64,000 nucleotides of DNA. Origin: Spirodela intermedia (taxonomy: Eukaryota; Streptophyta; Magnoliopsida; Alismatales; Araceae). Position 1 is the stretch's first letter; each line of letters starts with the position of its first letter. The notes beneath the pieces are model-generated. The model was given only the letters and a program-made list of their open reading frames with translations. It did no database searches and had not been told where the DNA came from. Position numbers and translations under genes: made by a program. The DNA lies in contig LR746270.1 of the NCBI GenBank assembly GCA_902729315.2, positions 5,759,221-5,823,220 on the forward strand, given 5' to 3'. This document shows, piece by piece, positions 11,801 to 22,014 of this stretch.

Positions 11801-13155
11801 GAAAAAGTATGCGAAGAGGGCCACTGAAATCTACAGTCTTTGCTTTTTTGGGGACGATTATGTCAGGCTAAGGAAGTTTAATGTGAATAGTTGGCCTTTC
11901 TTTCCTAAAGTAGGCAGTGGATGGTGTCACTCTTTATTTACAGGCAGGAGGGAAATGCTGCAGGAAGTTTGTGCAGATCTAAACGGGTGGACAGCCGGAC
12001 ATTTAAGGAAACGTTGTCTATAAGTTGCCCAGTGTGAGTGTTGGGTGTTGCAAGAAGTGAAGAAGAGCCATCAGGTAGGTAGGTGCCCTCGATTTGGCAT
12101 AAGGTGTTGCAGGAGGTGAAGAAAAGGATGAGGAAAGAGGCCTAGATTGGGCATAAGATGCCGCAAAGGGGAAGAAAATAATGAAAGGTAGCCTCTGCTG
12201 GGCAGAGAGTATTGCCAGAGGGAGAGAAAGGAGCGAGGAGAGTAGCCCTCATAGGGGGGGGGAGGATATGGTGCTGCAAGGGGCCAAGAAAAGAATGAGG
12301 AAAGGGGCTACTTTCCTCATCCAGAACGGCCATTTCCTTCTATGTATTTAATTGTGGTAATTATTGCAGAGAGACCTAAACAAGGAAATCTATTTGCTTC
12401 CATGGGCATCCAATACGCCGTGGCTAAAACTGAAAGGCAGCTCCTTCCATGTTCTTATTTTCTCGATCAAAAAAATGTTATAAAAAAATATTAAATGGGT
12501 TTTTTAATTAATTTGACCTTAGAAAAAAATGATGATGCACGAGATTATCATCTCATAATGGCTGCGAGTTAGTGTCGGGTCTCTTTTTTTTTCTTTTTTT
12601 ACTTATTAGTGTTTTTTTTATTTTTCGGCTTGCTTCAAGCCCTTTGGGGCATCATCATCTCAAACTTTTTCTGCACTCAGATGCGTAATCTGCTGCATGC
12701 CTTATGAAGACCAAGCGGCGCTGATCACATTGCCTTGCGAACATCACTACCATTCCGATTGCATCAGGCCGTGGCTCAAAATTAATAAGGTGGGCTGCCC
12801 TGATTTTATAGATTCCCTTCAGTTGCTACGATTACTCTTGCTCATTGACTTTGATCGGCGAGTTCGATTCTTGATGCAATTCCTTCTAAGAATCTTCTGG
12901 CGCATGAACTGAGCTCCGAGCATAATAATCAGACAGCAGATGACACTCGAGTAGGATGATAGCGAGCATGAACTGTTTGAGATTTCTGAGGCTCCGGATT
13001 TGCAGGGCCGGGTGGGCTGCCCTGAATTATATTTTTTTCTGCCGTCATTGAATTGCACGTGAGATCCCAGTCTTAAGGTCAATCTCTGGAAAGTCAGTTG
13101 ACTTTTGTTTCTGCATCAGGCATGCCCTATTTGCGGCGAGGAGGTATTCGGGTAG
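8870..13155 (+). CDS. RING-H2 E3 ubiquitin ligase, BIG BROTHER-like
   Basis: Six exons: 8870-9038, 9462-9517, 9607-9651, 11241-11362, 12681-12789 and 13120-13155. They join in phase into a 178-residue protein. The N-terminal half is Ser/Thr-rich and low in structure, followed by an acidic DDIDPDDMNYE segment. Next comes the conserved block ELQALGEAIGAETRGLSDEL (residues 91-110), typical of BIG BROTHER-type ligases. The C-terminal RING-H2 has C132-x2-C135, C150-x-H152-x2-H155-x2-C158 and C169-x2-C172, so all eight ligands are present. The split codon GA|A joins exon 4 to exon 5 and creates E131 before C132. The family transfers ubiquitin from E2 to substrates; Arabidopsis BIG BROTHER limits organ growth. 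Whether this paralogue does the same is unknown. The ATG choice rests on the acceptor just upstream; an extra upstream coding exon cannot be fully excluded. Confidence 0.9.
12030..12320. repeat. Degenerate purine-rich tandem array (about five 52-62-bp units)
   Basis: In the intron before the RING exon, a unit made of T(G/A)(T/C)(T/C)GC followed by an AAGNGG...GAAGAAAA...GATGAGGAAAG purine run and a GCCT/GCCC segment recurs. Anchor hexamers lie near 12046, 12105, 12158, 12210 and 12272. Units are diverged but the order of sub-motifs is kept. No coding potential is seen. Confidence 0.6.
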
Positions 13156-14458
13156 TTGCCGGGGCTAGGCGCAAAAAGATGTGGGTCGGAGTCTAAAAAT
13201 CCGAGCTTGATGCCGAAGAAAGTTGCTCGATCGGGAGAGGTACTCGATATTTCTCCCTGACCAACGTGCATGATGATGTGGTTGCGATTTCAGATTTTAT
13301 TTTTTCTGTCGCTATCTCTATCTTTACTCTCTTCCGAGAGCATCTTATTTTACTAAAGTTTGGATGGTCAGAAGAATTGCCACCGAGAGAGAGAGAGAGA
13401 GAGATGATGACGGACTTGGCTTTCATGGAATATTTTACATGGATGACTAGAGGATAGCTTGACAGAAAGACTGAAAGAGAGAGAGAGAGAGAGAATGCGA
13501 TCTCCAGGGCTTACGTGGCATATTTTACATGGATAACTACGAGGGCCGAGCAGATAGTGTAGATTTTTGTTGGGATGCTTTGCATGGATAGATAAACTAG
13601 GAACGGGCAGTGGGGGAGAGAGAGAGAGAGAGAGATAAAGGGATTAATTAGAATCAACTCTCATCAAAGTAATACCCATAACCAGAAGGGCTTATTTCTA
13701 AGACGTATATAATATCTACAGGGCGGTAGAGCATAACACACGCTCGATTATTCATTTTACAATAACCAGGAATAAAATTTACTCGATAATAATAAATAAT
13801 AAACTAAATTTACCCTTTTATCATTTTCTTAGTAATAAAAATCAGTTGATTTACTTGGGTTTTCGTGCTTTCCGTTGATTAAAAAATATTTTATATACTT
13901 TATGGTATGACGCGGAATTATTTTTGAAAAAGAGTGGGATATTTTGAGCTGGTCCTATGGGGGTGGCTGATCCTACGGCGGAAGAAGAATCCCCGTCGCC
14001 CACGTCAGGGGTAGAATGGGAATCATTCCCGGGAAGATTATTTCGCGTGATCCTTCATGTAGGGCGTGGGCAGCACCGTGACGTCGGCCCCTAAAGGGCA
14101 ATCATGGAATTATCACGTCTCTCTCTCTCTCTTTCTCTGTAGGTAGTCGGCGTACTGGGAAGAGCCTCCTCCTTCCTCCACACCCCCCCCCCCCAACATA
14201 GCTTCGCGTTTTTCTCTCCCATCGCTGTTCCTGCGACTCTCTCTGTCTGTCTATCTGTCTGACCGCGGTGTGCGGCGGTGGCGGCGGCGGGGAGGCGAAC
14301 GGATGCGGTCCTAAGGAGGCTGTCCGTCTGCCTCTCCTCCTCCTCCGGCGGCGGCGGTGGCGAGGAGGGGTAGAGATGGTCGGAGTCGGTGGCTGATTGG
14401 GGGGCGTCGATCTTGTTCCCTTGTTTCCCTGGTTTGGATTGGATTCTTCCATCGGGCT
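13156..14458. other. Intergenic region, promoter and leader of the PP2-A gene
   Basis: Three short (GA)n tracts (near 13387, 13472 and 13616) follow the RING stop codon, each next to related wording (TGGCATATTTTACATGGAT...), so they look like diverged copies of one duplicated segment. From about 14100 the sequence becomes a C/T-rich leader (CT tracts, TCTGTCTG repeats, GGC repeats) ahead of the PP2-A ATG. The reverse-strand open frame 14102-14860 is a GC-driven shadow. Confidence 0.5.
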
Positions 14459-16227
14459 ATGGGCGCAGGGGCGTCCAGCATGGTGGGGCCGGACGGCGAT
14501 GGCCCGGGGCTCGGGGACCTGCCGGAGGCCTGCGTCGCCGCCGTCCTCGTGTACCTCGATCCGCCGGATATCTGCCGGGTGGCCCGGCTGAATCGGGCCT
14601 TCCGTGGGGCGGCGTCGGCGGACTACGTGTGGGAATCGAAGTTGCCGAGCAATTACGCGTACCTGTTGGAGAAGCTCGCCGGCGAGGACGGCGCAACCGA
14701 CGATCGCCGCTGCGGGGGCAAGAGGATCTGCAAGAAGGAGATCTACGCCAGGCTCTGCAAGCCGAATCCCTTCGACGGGGGCACCAAGGTAGATCGCCTT
14801 CGCCCTTTCATCATCATCAGCATCATCTCCCCCCCGCCCTCCATCACAGTGGAGAAACACTGCGTGCGCGAGAGAATTGGGGATTCCCGCCGGGGAAGAT
14901 TCAATCGCAGATTATTTCAGTCGCTCTTCGAGGTTTTATTATATTTATGGTGGAGATATCTGCTTCTAACCGGATTCGGATTCCGACCTTCGTCGGATGC
15001 AGATTCTCTGGCTGGAGAAGTGGAAGGGCGGCGTCTGCCTGTCGATATCTTCCAAGGCGCTGTCGATCACAGGGATTGATGATCGGCGATATTGGAACTA
15101 CATCCCAACGGAGGAATCTAGGTGAATTCTTGTTCCCGTCCTCGTTCTACTACCTTTTTTGCTGCATTCCCGAATCAATATGAAGATGGGATCATCAATT
15201 GACCCCTGTGTGTTCCACGATCATGTCGGATGCGCCGTTCTTCCCCCGTTCTGCTGCAGATTCTAGAAACAAGGGAAAAAACTTCTGCGGAAGAAAGTAG
15301 GCGAATCCTTGGATGATTTGGTCAACGTTGGAGGAAAAATTTATTAGCAGGCCCTTCACTCTACACAATCGATGGATCAACTTGGCAGGAAAAATTCTCT
15401 GAATATTCAGCCATCTTGCTTTCTTGTGTTCTCAGCAGAGCGATTGAGGTCTGAAGATGATCCCTTTCGACCTCATGGCTCTCTCTTTCGCATCTGGTAC
15501 TAGGGTACAGACTCGGAGATCCAATCTTTTGGTCGGTTCTCTCTCCTCTACTTTTTACGAACTCTAACCAACAGGTTAAGAAGCCAGAACATAGTCTGGT
15601 CTGTTCTCTCCTATCACCAAGAACATGTTGAACATCCCCCCAAACGGGTCGGCGGTGGATTCATAATATTTGGATATTCAGCATCTGCTCTTCCCATCTG
15701 CATCAATCCTAACCCAAAAATTCAGAATTAGGAGAGAGCAGAGAAAGCTGACCGCAAGGCGTGCGTGTATTGTTGTTTTTGGTGGTGGTTGGAACAGGTT
15801 CCAGACAGTGGCGTACCTGCAGCAGATATGGTGGTTCGAGGTGGAGGGGGAGATCGAGTTCTGCTTCCCGGCGGGGGACTACGAGGTCTTCTTCCGCCTG
15901 CAGCTGGGGCGCACCTGCCGGCGGCTCGGTCGGCGGGTCTGCAACGCGGAGCACATCCATGGCTGGGACGTGAAGCCGGTGCGCTTCCAGCTGCGGGGCC
16001 CCGACGGGGAGCACGCCGCCGCGCTCTTCTATCTGGTAGAGCCCGGCAGCTGGGTCTACTACCGCGCCGGCGGGTTCACGGCGGAGGGCGGCGGCGCCAC
16101 GAAGCTCGGGTTCTCCATGCGGCAGATCGACTGCACCCACACCAAGGGCGGCCTTTGCGTCGACTCCGTCCTCATCTGCCCCACCGGCCTCGTCCCTCGC
16201 CATGGAGGGGTCTGCCCTGCCACGTGA
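14459..16227 (+). CDS. F-box protein with phloem protein 2 (PP2-A) domain
   Basis: Three exons, 14459-14788, 15003-15121 and 15798-16227, join in phase to 292 residues, the normal size of the PP2-A10 to A15 group. The F-box is at about residues 18-65 ([20 protein letters not shown], then [17 protein letters not shown]). [14 protein letters not shown] segment and exon 2 ([20 protein letters not shown], then [11 protein letters not shown]) follow. Exon 3 carries the lectin-like PP2 domain ([16 protein letters not shown], then [17 protein letters not shown], and the C-terminal [20 protein letters not shown]). Members act as SCF adaptors, and some bind N-glycans; the substrate here is unknown. 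The start gives MGAGAS, a possible N-myristoylation context. The gene is GC-rich and converges with the armadillo gene about 400 bp downstream. Confidence 0.93.
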
Positions 16228-16622
16228 CCCGCCACGTGCGCGTCTCCTGGGGATGGGTGGCAATGATGTGGTACGTTACCGCGTGGACGGTCGTGCCTGT
16301 AAATTGAGGTTGTCGTTACCGTTTCACCCCGTAGGCCATTTTTTGTTTTTTTCTTTAGTTTATACCCATTACTACTATTACTATTAATAAATATATTATT
16401 ATTATTATTTTAGGTTGATAAGGGAAATTAAAATTTTCTCGGAGCCAGGCCGCAGGCCTTATTATGCTTGCCCGTCATTAGATAATACATAGGACGTGGC
16501 GAGATTTCCAGCTTCAGCTAACTAGCTTTTTGGATCATTTGCTGACGTGGAATAGGCTAACAGGAAGAGAGAGAGAGAGAGAGGAGGGCGGGGTAGGGAG
16601 GGAGGTCATCTTGTCTTGTGTT
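16228..16622. other. Convergent 3' intergenic region
   Basis: A short AT-rich spacer between the PP2-A stop and the armadillo-gene stop. It holds an ATT-rich run near 16370-16415 and a (GA)n tract at about 16565-16582. It probably contains both 3'UTRs and poly(A) signals; nothing else is seen. Confidence 0.6.
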
Positions 16623-18338
16623 CTACGTTGGTGGGTGGGGACGGAATAGGGTCGGCAGCTTCCCGCGCTGAAGCCGGTGGAGGAGCCTCTTTGAGCCGGG
16701 GACGTCCATCTCGGAGTGCCTCTTTAGGTAGCCGATGGCGCCATGAGAAGCCATCGCCTTCCTGGACCGCTTGCTGGCGGAGGAGAGCGCCAGGAGGCAG
16801 GCGACGGCGTGCTTCGCCGCCGTGTTCGGCGGTGCTGGGTCGAGCAGACGCACCAGGCTCGGCACGCTCCGGGGGTCCTTCTTCAACCCCCTGGCATTGG
16901 GGAGGTGCGCCATCAGGCTAGCCATGGCCTGCGCGGCGGCCTCCCTCGCTTCACCGGTCTTGGAACCCAACATGGGGACCAGGAGGGAGATGCAGCCGGC
17001 TTCCCCCGCGAACCTCTTCATCTCTGGGGAGGAGCTGGAGACCTCGCAGAGGGCGGCGGCGGCGGCCTGCTGCGCCGCCGGGGAGCCAACCCGCAGAACG
17101 TGGGCCAGCCGCGGGAGCAGGGCTAGGGAGATGAGCTCCCCCGGGGGGACCAGCCCGACCAGGTTTCTTAGGGCCCCGACGGCGGCAGGCTCCGGCGGCG
17201 ACGGCGAGTCGAGGAAGGCCAACAGACACCCGACTCCGCCCTCCGCCGCGACGGCTCTCCTGAGGGCGTCGTTGCCGGCGGTGAGGTGTTGCAGGCACTC
17301 GGCGGCGTACTCTTTGGCGTGCGGAACCGTGCCACGGCGGAGAAGGTCGAGCATCGCTCCGATCAGACCTCCCCGGGCGAGATCATGCCGCAACTCGGAG
17401 ACGGCGGAGAGGTTCTTCAGAGCGCCGGCAGCCGCCACCACCTGGGAGACGGAGTTCCCCGCCGTCCCGCAGATCTCCATCAGCGGGGCGGCGCCACCGT
17501 ACCCGACGATGGAGCGCGCGGCGGCGGTCGACGCGGAAAGTCGCTGGAGCGAGATCACCGCCTTCTCTCTGCAGACGCGGCCGCCGCCCCCCGACTCCGC
17601 CATCCTGATCAGCGGCGGGATCACCCCTTCCGAGACCAGCAGCTCCCCGGAGCTCCCCGACTCCGCCAGCAGGCAGATCACCGCCGCCGTCTTCTCCCTG
17701 ATCAGGGTAGGAACGGCGGGGGACAGGAGCTGTATCAGGGCCGCCGCGTTGCTGCGGATGAGCACGGCGGTGACACTCTTATCGTCGGCGGTCGCCGCCT
17801 CTAGCAGGCCCTCCACGGCGCGATGCTTCGCCTCCGCGCGGCCAATGTGGAGTCTGGCCAGCAGTTCCCGCACGTCGGGCTCCGCCGGCGTCCCCAGCTC
17901 CGTCGCCGGGAGGAGGGTGAATTCTCCGAGGACGCCGGTCTTTACGAGAAGTTTGCAGTCCCTCAGATTCAGCTCCAACTTGCTCGAGAGGGAGTCGAGG
18001 TCGCTCTGCATCTGCAACTTGCCGACGACGCGCGGAGGGTCGTCAGCTGCGCCGCCGTGGCGTCCGGCCAGCTCGATCACCTCCCCCAGGGTGGCGCAGA
18101 CGGACTGAAGCTGCTCCCGGCACAGAGCGATCTTGGCGAAGCAGGGGTGGCTGGAGAGGTCAGAGAGGCAAGCGGGGAGGCGCTCGACCATGGAGGTTAT
18201 CACCCTCCACCGTCCGCCGAAGCCCCTCGCCTCCCTCGCCCTCTGGAGTGCAGTGGGAACAAGTTCGCGGGCCTGTGACAGCCACCACTCGGCGGAGCCA
18301 GCATCTCCGGCGACGGGCTCCTCGGGCTTCTCCGCCAT
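16623..18338 (-). CDS. Armadillo-repeat protein (U-box-less, At2g45720-like)
   Basis: A single-exon frame of 571 residues. The N-terminal helical region (WWLSQARELVPTALQRAREA, then CLSDLSSHPCFAK, then LQMQSDLDSLSSKLELNLRD) is the conserved domain found ahead of ARM repeats in plant PUB-type proteins, but no U-box is visible. From about residue 160 there are tandem armadillo repeats with hallmarks such as AAALIQLLSPAVPTL, REKTAAVICLLAESG, EYAAECLQHLTA and AVGALRNLVGLV. The C-terminus is the conserved AIGYLKRHSEMDVPGSKRLL segment. From memory this layout matches the uncharacterised Arabidopsis ARM proteins At2g45720/At1g01830. ARM solenoids bind partner proteins; no catalytic role is expected. 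Very GC-rich with strong third-position bias, which creates long false frames on the opposite strand. Confidence 0.9.
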   Translation of the reverse strand: MAEKPEEPVAGDAGSAEWWLSQARELVPTALQRAREARGFGGRWRVITSMVERLPACLSDLSSHPCFAKIALCREQLQSVCATLGEVIELAGRHGGAADDPPRVVGKLQMQSDLDSLSSKLELNLRDCKLLVKTGVLGEFTLLPATELGTPAEPDVRELLARLHIGRAEAKHRAVEGLLEAATADDKSVTAVLIRSNAAALIQLLSPAVPTLIREKTAAVICLLAESGSSGELLVSEGVIPPLIRMAESGGGGRVCREKAVISLQRLSASTAAARSIVGYGGAAPLMEICGTAGNSVSQVVAAAGALKNLSAVSELRHDLARGGLIGAMLDLLRRGTVPHAKEYAAECLQHLTAGNDALRRAVAAEGGVGCLLAFLDSPSPPEPAAVGALRNLVGLVPPGELISLALLPRLAHVLRVGSPAAQQAAAAALCEVSSSSPEMKRFAGEAGCISLLVPMLGSKTGEAREAAAQAMASLMAHLPNARGLKKDPRSVPSLVRLLDPAPPNTAAKHAVACLLALSSASKRSRKAMASHGAIGYLKRHSEMDVPGSKRLLHRLQRGKLPTLFRPHPPT

Positions 18339-18590
18339 GGCTGCCTCCTGAAACAGATTGAACGATGAATGAGTGCTGCTAGAGAGTGAGAGAGAGACAG
18401 AGAGAGATGAGACTTCAGCACGGAGAGAGGAATCGATGTCACGGAGAAAGCACCGTTAGGGATGGATGCTCAGATCAAGCCAGAAGGGCGTCGCGGAGAT
18501 GACAACCTAAATGGCGGAACGAATCAGGGTTTGGTGAGGCAGCTCTGTCAGAGCTCCTGGTGAAGGAAGGGGGCCGGTCAACCAAACCAT

Positions 18591-18592
<2 letters not shown>

Positions 18593-18630
<38 letters not shown>
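18593..18630. repeat. (GA)n microsatellite
   Basis: GA dinucleotide run of about 38 bp in the upstream region of the minus-strand armadillo gene; on that gene's strand it reads as (CT)n. Confidence 0.95.
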
Positions 18631-18632
<2 letters not shown>

Positions 18633-19505
18633 CAGTGTCCGTCAGCCCACCCTGTGCCGTTCTTTATCTTCCGGAGCTTTCGGTGTCTCGGGGGGAGGGA
18701 ACAGAGTTAGTACGTACTCCTCATTCAGATAAAAACTGCCATATTTCGACCTTTATGAAATATTATTATTTAAAATTTCAAAACTCCACTACTGAATGGA
18801 TCACCCAATTTAAATCAAATTCCTTGACGTAGTGCCATAATATTGATATATATAACTAAAATAAACAACGTACCCATAAAATGATGAAGCATATGGGGAA
18901 ATAGATCTCCACGAAGACTGGGAAAGGAATATTTGAACAGAATGAGGTGTATCTTCGAAAACGCTTTCCCCAGCCGCAAGCCCTCCGGCAGCTTTGGAAC
19001 CTGACAGAGCCAAGAGAACGGTTCTCCGGCGAGCTTAGGAGACCGGGGGCAAGCAGCCCTCCACATACCGCTACCTACCTACCTACCAGCTGGTGTCTCT
19101 CTCCATCTCCTACCCCGACGAGTGGGAGGACAGGAAGAAGAAGAAGAAGAAGCTTGGAGTGTGATCTAATTCATAGAAATTGGGGGGGATCGAGGTCTCC
19201 ATCTCGATCTCCTCCGACCCCTGAACTCAATCCGAAATCATCACAGCACGGCACGGTGGGAGAGGGAGCAGGGAGGATGAGGGGAGAAAAGAGCGCGGCT
19301 TCTTTTTCAATGGAGGAGAGTACCTTTCAATGGAAGCAAAGAGCGGAGGGGAGGACCTTCTCACCAGCCGTCGCGTGAAAAGAAAGCGCCTACGCTCGCC
19401 GATCGCATCCCTCTCCCCTTTCCCCAAATCACTCCTCCTCTTCCCCTCTCTTCCAGAAGCTAGCCGGAAGCGCCTACGTCGTGGAAGCGCGACACAGGAA
19501 GCTCT

Positions 19506-19627
19506 TCCTACCTTCCTCTTCTTCTTCTTCTTCTTCTTCTTCTTCTTCTTCTTCTTCTTCTTCTTCTTCTTCTTCTTCTTCTTCTTCCTCCTCCTCCTCC
19601 TCCTCCTCCTCCTCCTCCTCCTCCTCC
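19506..19627. repeat. Compound (TTC)n-(TCC)n polypyrimidine tract
   Basis: About 120 bp of uninterrupted pyrimidine: TTC repeats first, then TCC repeats from about 19587. A pure purine/pyrimidine strand asymmetry of this length can form triplex (H-) DNA. Frames across it give poly-Ser, poly-Phe/Leu or poly-Glu and should not be annotated as proteins. Confidence 0.95.
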
Positions 19628-20321
19628 AGATCCCGATCGAGTTGCAGAGATGGAACCAGACAGACGAGCCGGAGACGACGACGAGAGAAGGAAGAACAAA
19701 CCGCAGTCAGTGGCTGCCCGTGGCATTGGTTAAAATCCCCGCGCGGGGGCGAGGGGACCGGGGGTTTTAATATAACTTTCCCATTTTCTCTTTCAGTTCC
19801 CATTTGACCTGCTTCCGTATAATCGGGATCGGACGGCGGGGAGTCCTCCAGATCGGGCGGCGGTCAGCTTGTAGTTTCAAACCCCGCCTGCAGCGTGCCC
19901 TCTTCCTGTCGCTGAGACCCGGCACCCCGGGGCACGTGCCGCCGACAGGCATGTACACTGGCATCATAATCGTATCTTAAATCGAGAATATTGAGGGATA
20001 AATAACTAACAGAAAATCATCAAGGTCTTTTAAAAAAGGAAAAATATATACGGCTCCGCGCGAGAAACCCGTCCGGCCAAGAAGTCAACGGTCAGCGTTT
20101 CCCACCGCCGGTACGGACGACCGGCCCTCCTCAACCATCGATTTGAAGGTTCTCTCCGCCGGCCGTGATGTAGAGCTCGAACCAGACACCTTCGTATCAG
20201 GCTCCGCCGTGATGAAGGACGGCGCTGAAAAGGTCCGGTGGTCGCTACCGATTCCTCTCCACCCCCAATCTCCCCCGGAAGAGCTCATCAGCTTTCATTC
20301 CCGTGCTCGTCTGTCTCTGCG

Positions 20322-20840
20322 ATGCAGGCCGCCATTGTGGAGCTCAAGGTCTCCATGCACTGCAAAGCTTGCGAGAGATCGGTCCTCCATTCCCTGCGTT
20401 CTCTCAAAGGTGCAAGTTAAGGACATAGAGAAGATGAAGTAGAAGAAGAAGAGATGAGTGATCGGTCGTGTTGATTCTCCTTGTTGTTGTTGTTGTTGTT
20501 GTTCTTCTTCTTCTTCTTCTTCTTCCTCATTTTTGCAGGCGTGGAGGGGATCTCCACGGACATGAACACGCAGACGGCCGTCGTGAAGGGCCGAGTTGAC
20601 CCACAGAAGATCTTGAAGACACTCAAGAAGCGGACGGGCAGGAGAGTCGAAATCGTGACGAAGAGGAAGGGCGACGAAACTGGCGACAACGTCGGCGGCG
20701 GCGGGGCGGTGTCTTCCTCGTCGGGCGGCTCTCAAGGCCTCGACTGCGGCCGTCCGACGGGCGGCGATTCCGGCCACGAGCTGCTCGTCAGCGTCGACAT
20801 GTTCAGCGACGAGAATCCGAACGCCTGCTGCATCACGTGA
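20322..20840 (+). CDS. Heavy-metal-associated isoprenylated plant protein (HIPP)
   Basis: Two exons (20322-20409 and 20539-20840) give a 129-residue protein. The HMA fold begins at once: VELKVSMHCKACERSVLHSL with the metal-binding C14-x2-C17 pair, then GVEGISTDMNTQTAVVKG and a VDPQKILKTLKKRTGRRVEI segment. A Gly/Ser-rich linker leads to the last four residues CCIT, a CaaX-type end for prenylation. Together these define the plant HIPP family, which binds soft metals and is membrane-anchored by the lipid. An in-frame ATG at 20238 exists upstream, but the 20322 start fits family length better and lies right before the beta strand. The 129-bp intron carries GTT/CTT runs. X = Thr is less usual than Met or Ser, so the prenylating enzyme is uncertain. 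Confidence 0.88.
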
Positions 20841-21061
20841 GTTTGGTCAACAGGAACAGATCGTGCTCCATCCAACAAGTAAAGCTACAATATCTTGATC
20901 CCCACAATCGTGACAAAAAGAGGGTGAGGTGATGTGAAGTGAGGTACTACTCCGCGACCGCTGCCGCAGGAACACCGGAAGAAGTCGCCGGTAATCGCCG
21001 GTTCCCTCCCGTTATGTACAGTGTTGGTGGGAGACCAGAAGAAGAAAGAGCTCCCTCACAC

Positions 21062-21682
21062 TCAGATGGAAAAACTCCAGAGGGACACGTCGGACTCGAC
21101 GATCTCCACGTCGTCCCAGTGGGTCCCGTCCTGGGCCCACAGCTGGATATCCGGCGGCGAAGGCATCCTCGAGCTCCCCAGAACTCCAAAATCCGCAGAA
21201 TACTCCGCCGCCTCCGCCGTCGCTGCCGGGGCCGCCGCCGCAACCGTCTCTGCTTGGGCGGCGCCGTCCTCCTCCTCCGGGGGGCGGAAGGCCTCGACGG
21301 CGAGGGCGGCGGCCTGGCGGATGTCCGCGGCGGAGGCCGATGTGGGGAGGGCGGGGAGCCGCCAAGCGGAGTCGGCGAAGTTCAGGCAGGCGGAGCGGCC
21401 GCGAAGGGCCATCGCCGCTACATCGTGAGCGCGCGCCGCCATCTCCGCCGTGGGGAAGGTACCCAGCCAGATGCGCGACTTCTTCCTCGGCTCCCGCACC
21501 TCGCAGACCCACTTGCCGCCGCTGCGCCGCCGCACACCCTTGTACACTGGGTGGCGAGTCTCCGTGAACTTGGTTCTCCCCGCCGGCCGCTTCGGCGGCG
21601 CCAAGGACACCGTGGCGTAGCGCTCCTCGTCCACCCCCGCCGCCGCCGGCTGGAGGGTCTTGTCGGTGGCGCCGCCGTTCAT
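21062..21682 (-). CDS. DREB1/CBF-type AP2/ERF transcription factor
   Basis: Intronless, 206 residues. It carries the CBF signature [16 protein letters not shown] (residues 31-45) directly before the AP2 domain (about 46-104: [20 protein letters not shown] ... [20 protein letters not shown]) and the second signature DSAWR directly after. The WVCEVREP region has the Val and Glu typical of DREB proteins that bind the CRT/DRE element (A/GCCGAC). The acidic C-terminus ends in an LWSFSI motif, like the LWSY end of DREB1 activators. DREB1 factors switch on cold, drought and salt response genes. The first signature has TKFTETRHP where TKFRETRHP is usual. Upstream (higher coordinates) are a TATA box and an ABRE/G-box, listed separately. 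Confidence 0.95.
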   Translation of the reverse strand: MNGGATDKTLQPAAAGVDEERYATVSLAPPKRPAGRTKFTETRHPVYKGVRRRSGGKWVCEVREPRKKSRIWLGTFPTAEMAARAHDVAAMALRGRSACLNFADSAWRLPALPTSASAADIRQAAALAVEAFRPPEEEDGAAQAETVAAAAPAATAEAAEYSADFGVLGSSRMPSPPDIQLWAQDGTHWDDVEIVESDVSLWSFSI

Positions 21683-21770
21683 CGTCTCAATCGTACTGCA
21701 GGGAGGGGGAGTGGCGGGAGGGAGAGTGCTTGGTTCGGATGGGAGAGGAGAGAGAGAGAGAGTGTGAGGA

Positions 21771-21777
21771 ATATAAA
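21771..21777 (-). promoter_or_regulatory. TATA box of the DREB1 gene
   Basis: The minus strand reads TTTATAT here, about 90 bp upstream of the DREB1 ATG, followed by a GA/CT-rich leader. Spacing suits a core promoter for this intronless gene. Confidence 0.6.
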
Positions 21778-22003
21778 TGGGGGGACGTGTCGCTCTCTAC
21801 GCGGCACGCGGATTGCCAGTTGGATCCTGGTGGGGACAGAGAAAGCCAGCTGTAAATAACGAGCCCCAGCAGAAGCGAGATGAAAGCCGTCGAAGAACGC
21901 GGTTCAAGGCTGGCTAGGTGGCCCGGCGGGCCCCGATTTCTGTGGGGCCCAATAACGTAGACGCTGGGTCAGCTCTTTGGGCATCGTCTGATACAAATCA
22001 TTG

Positions 22004-22014
22004 GACACGTGGGC
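22004..22014. promoter_or_regulatory. ABRE/G-box
   Basis: ACACGTGGGC contains the palindromic CACGTG core with an ABRE-like flank, about 320 bp upstream of DREB1 and about 1.7 kb upstream of CDKA. G-box and ABRE elements bind bZIP/bHLH factors; function here is inferred from position only. Confidence 0.4.

Larger units (their letters stand above)
18339..20321. other. Divergent promoter region between the ARM and HIPP genes
   Basis: Two genes point away from each other across about 2 kb. The ARM side has GA-rich leader sequence, a long (GA)n at 18593-18630 and an ATATAT-rich part near 18840. The middle holds a GC-rich region with the large TTC/TCC tract. The HIPP side is GC-rich. Open frames such as 18947-19378 and 19330-19770 are low-complexity products and match no family. 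Confidence 0.5.

Noticed and set aside
14102-14860. Reverse-strand 252-codon frame
   Set aside because: Antisense shadow of the GC-rich PP2-A exon and its leader.
16771-18108. Opposite-strand frame of 445 codons
   Set aside because: Shadow of the armadillo gene caused by strong third-position GC bias; Arg/Ala/Ser-rich without domains.
19330-19807. Frames with poly-Ser, poly-Phe/Leu or poly-Glu
   Set aside because: They are translations of the TTC/TCC tract.
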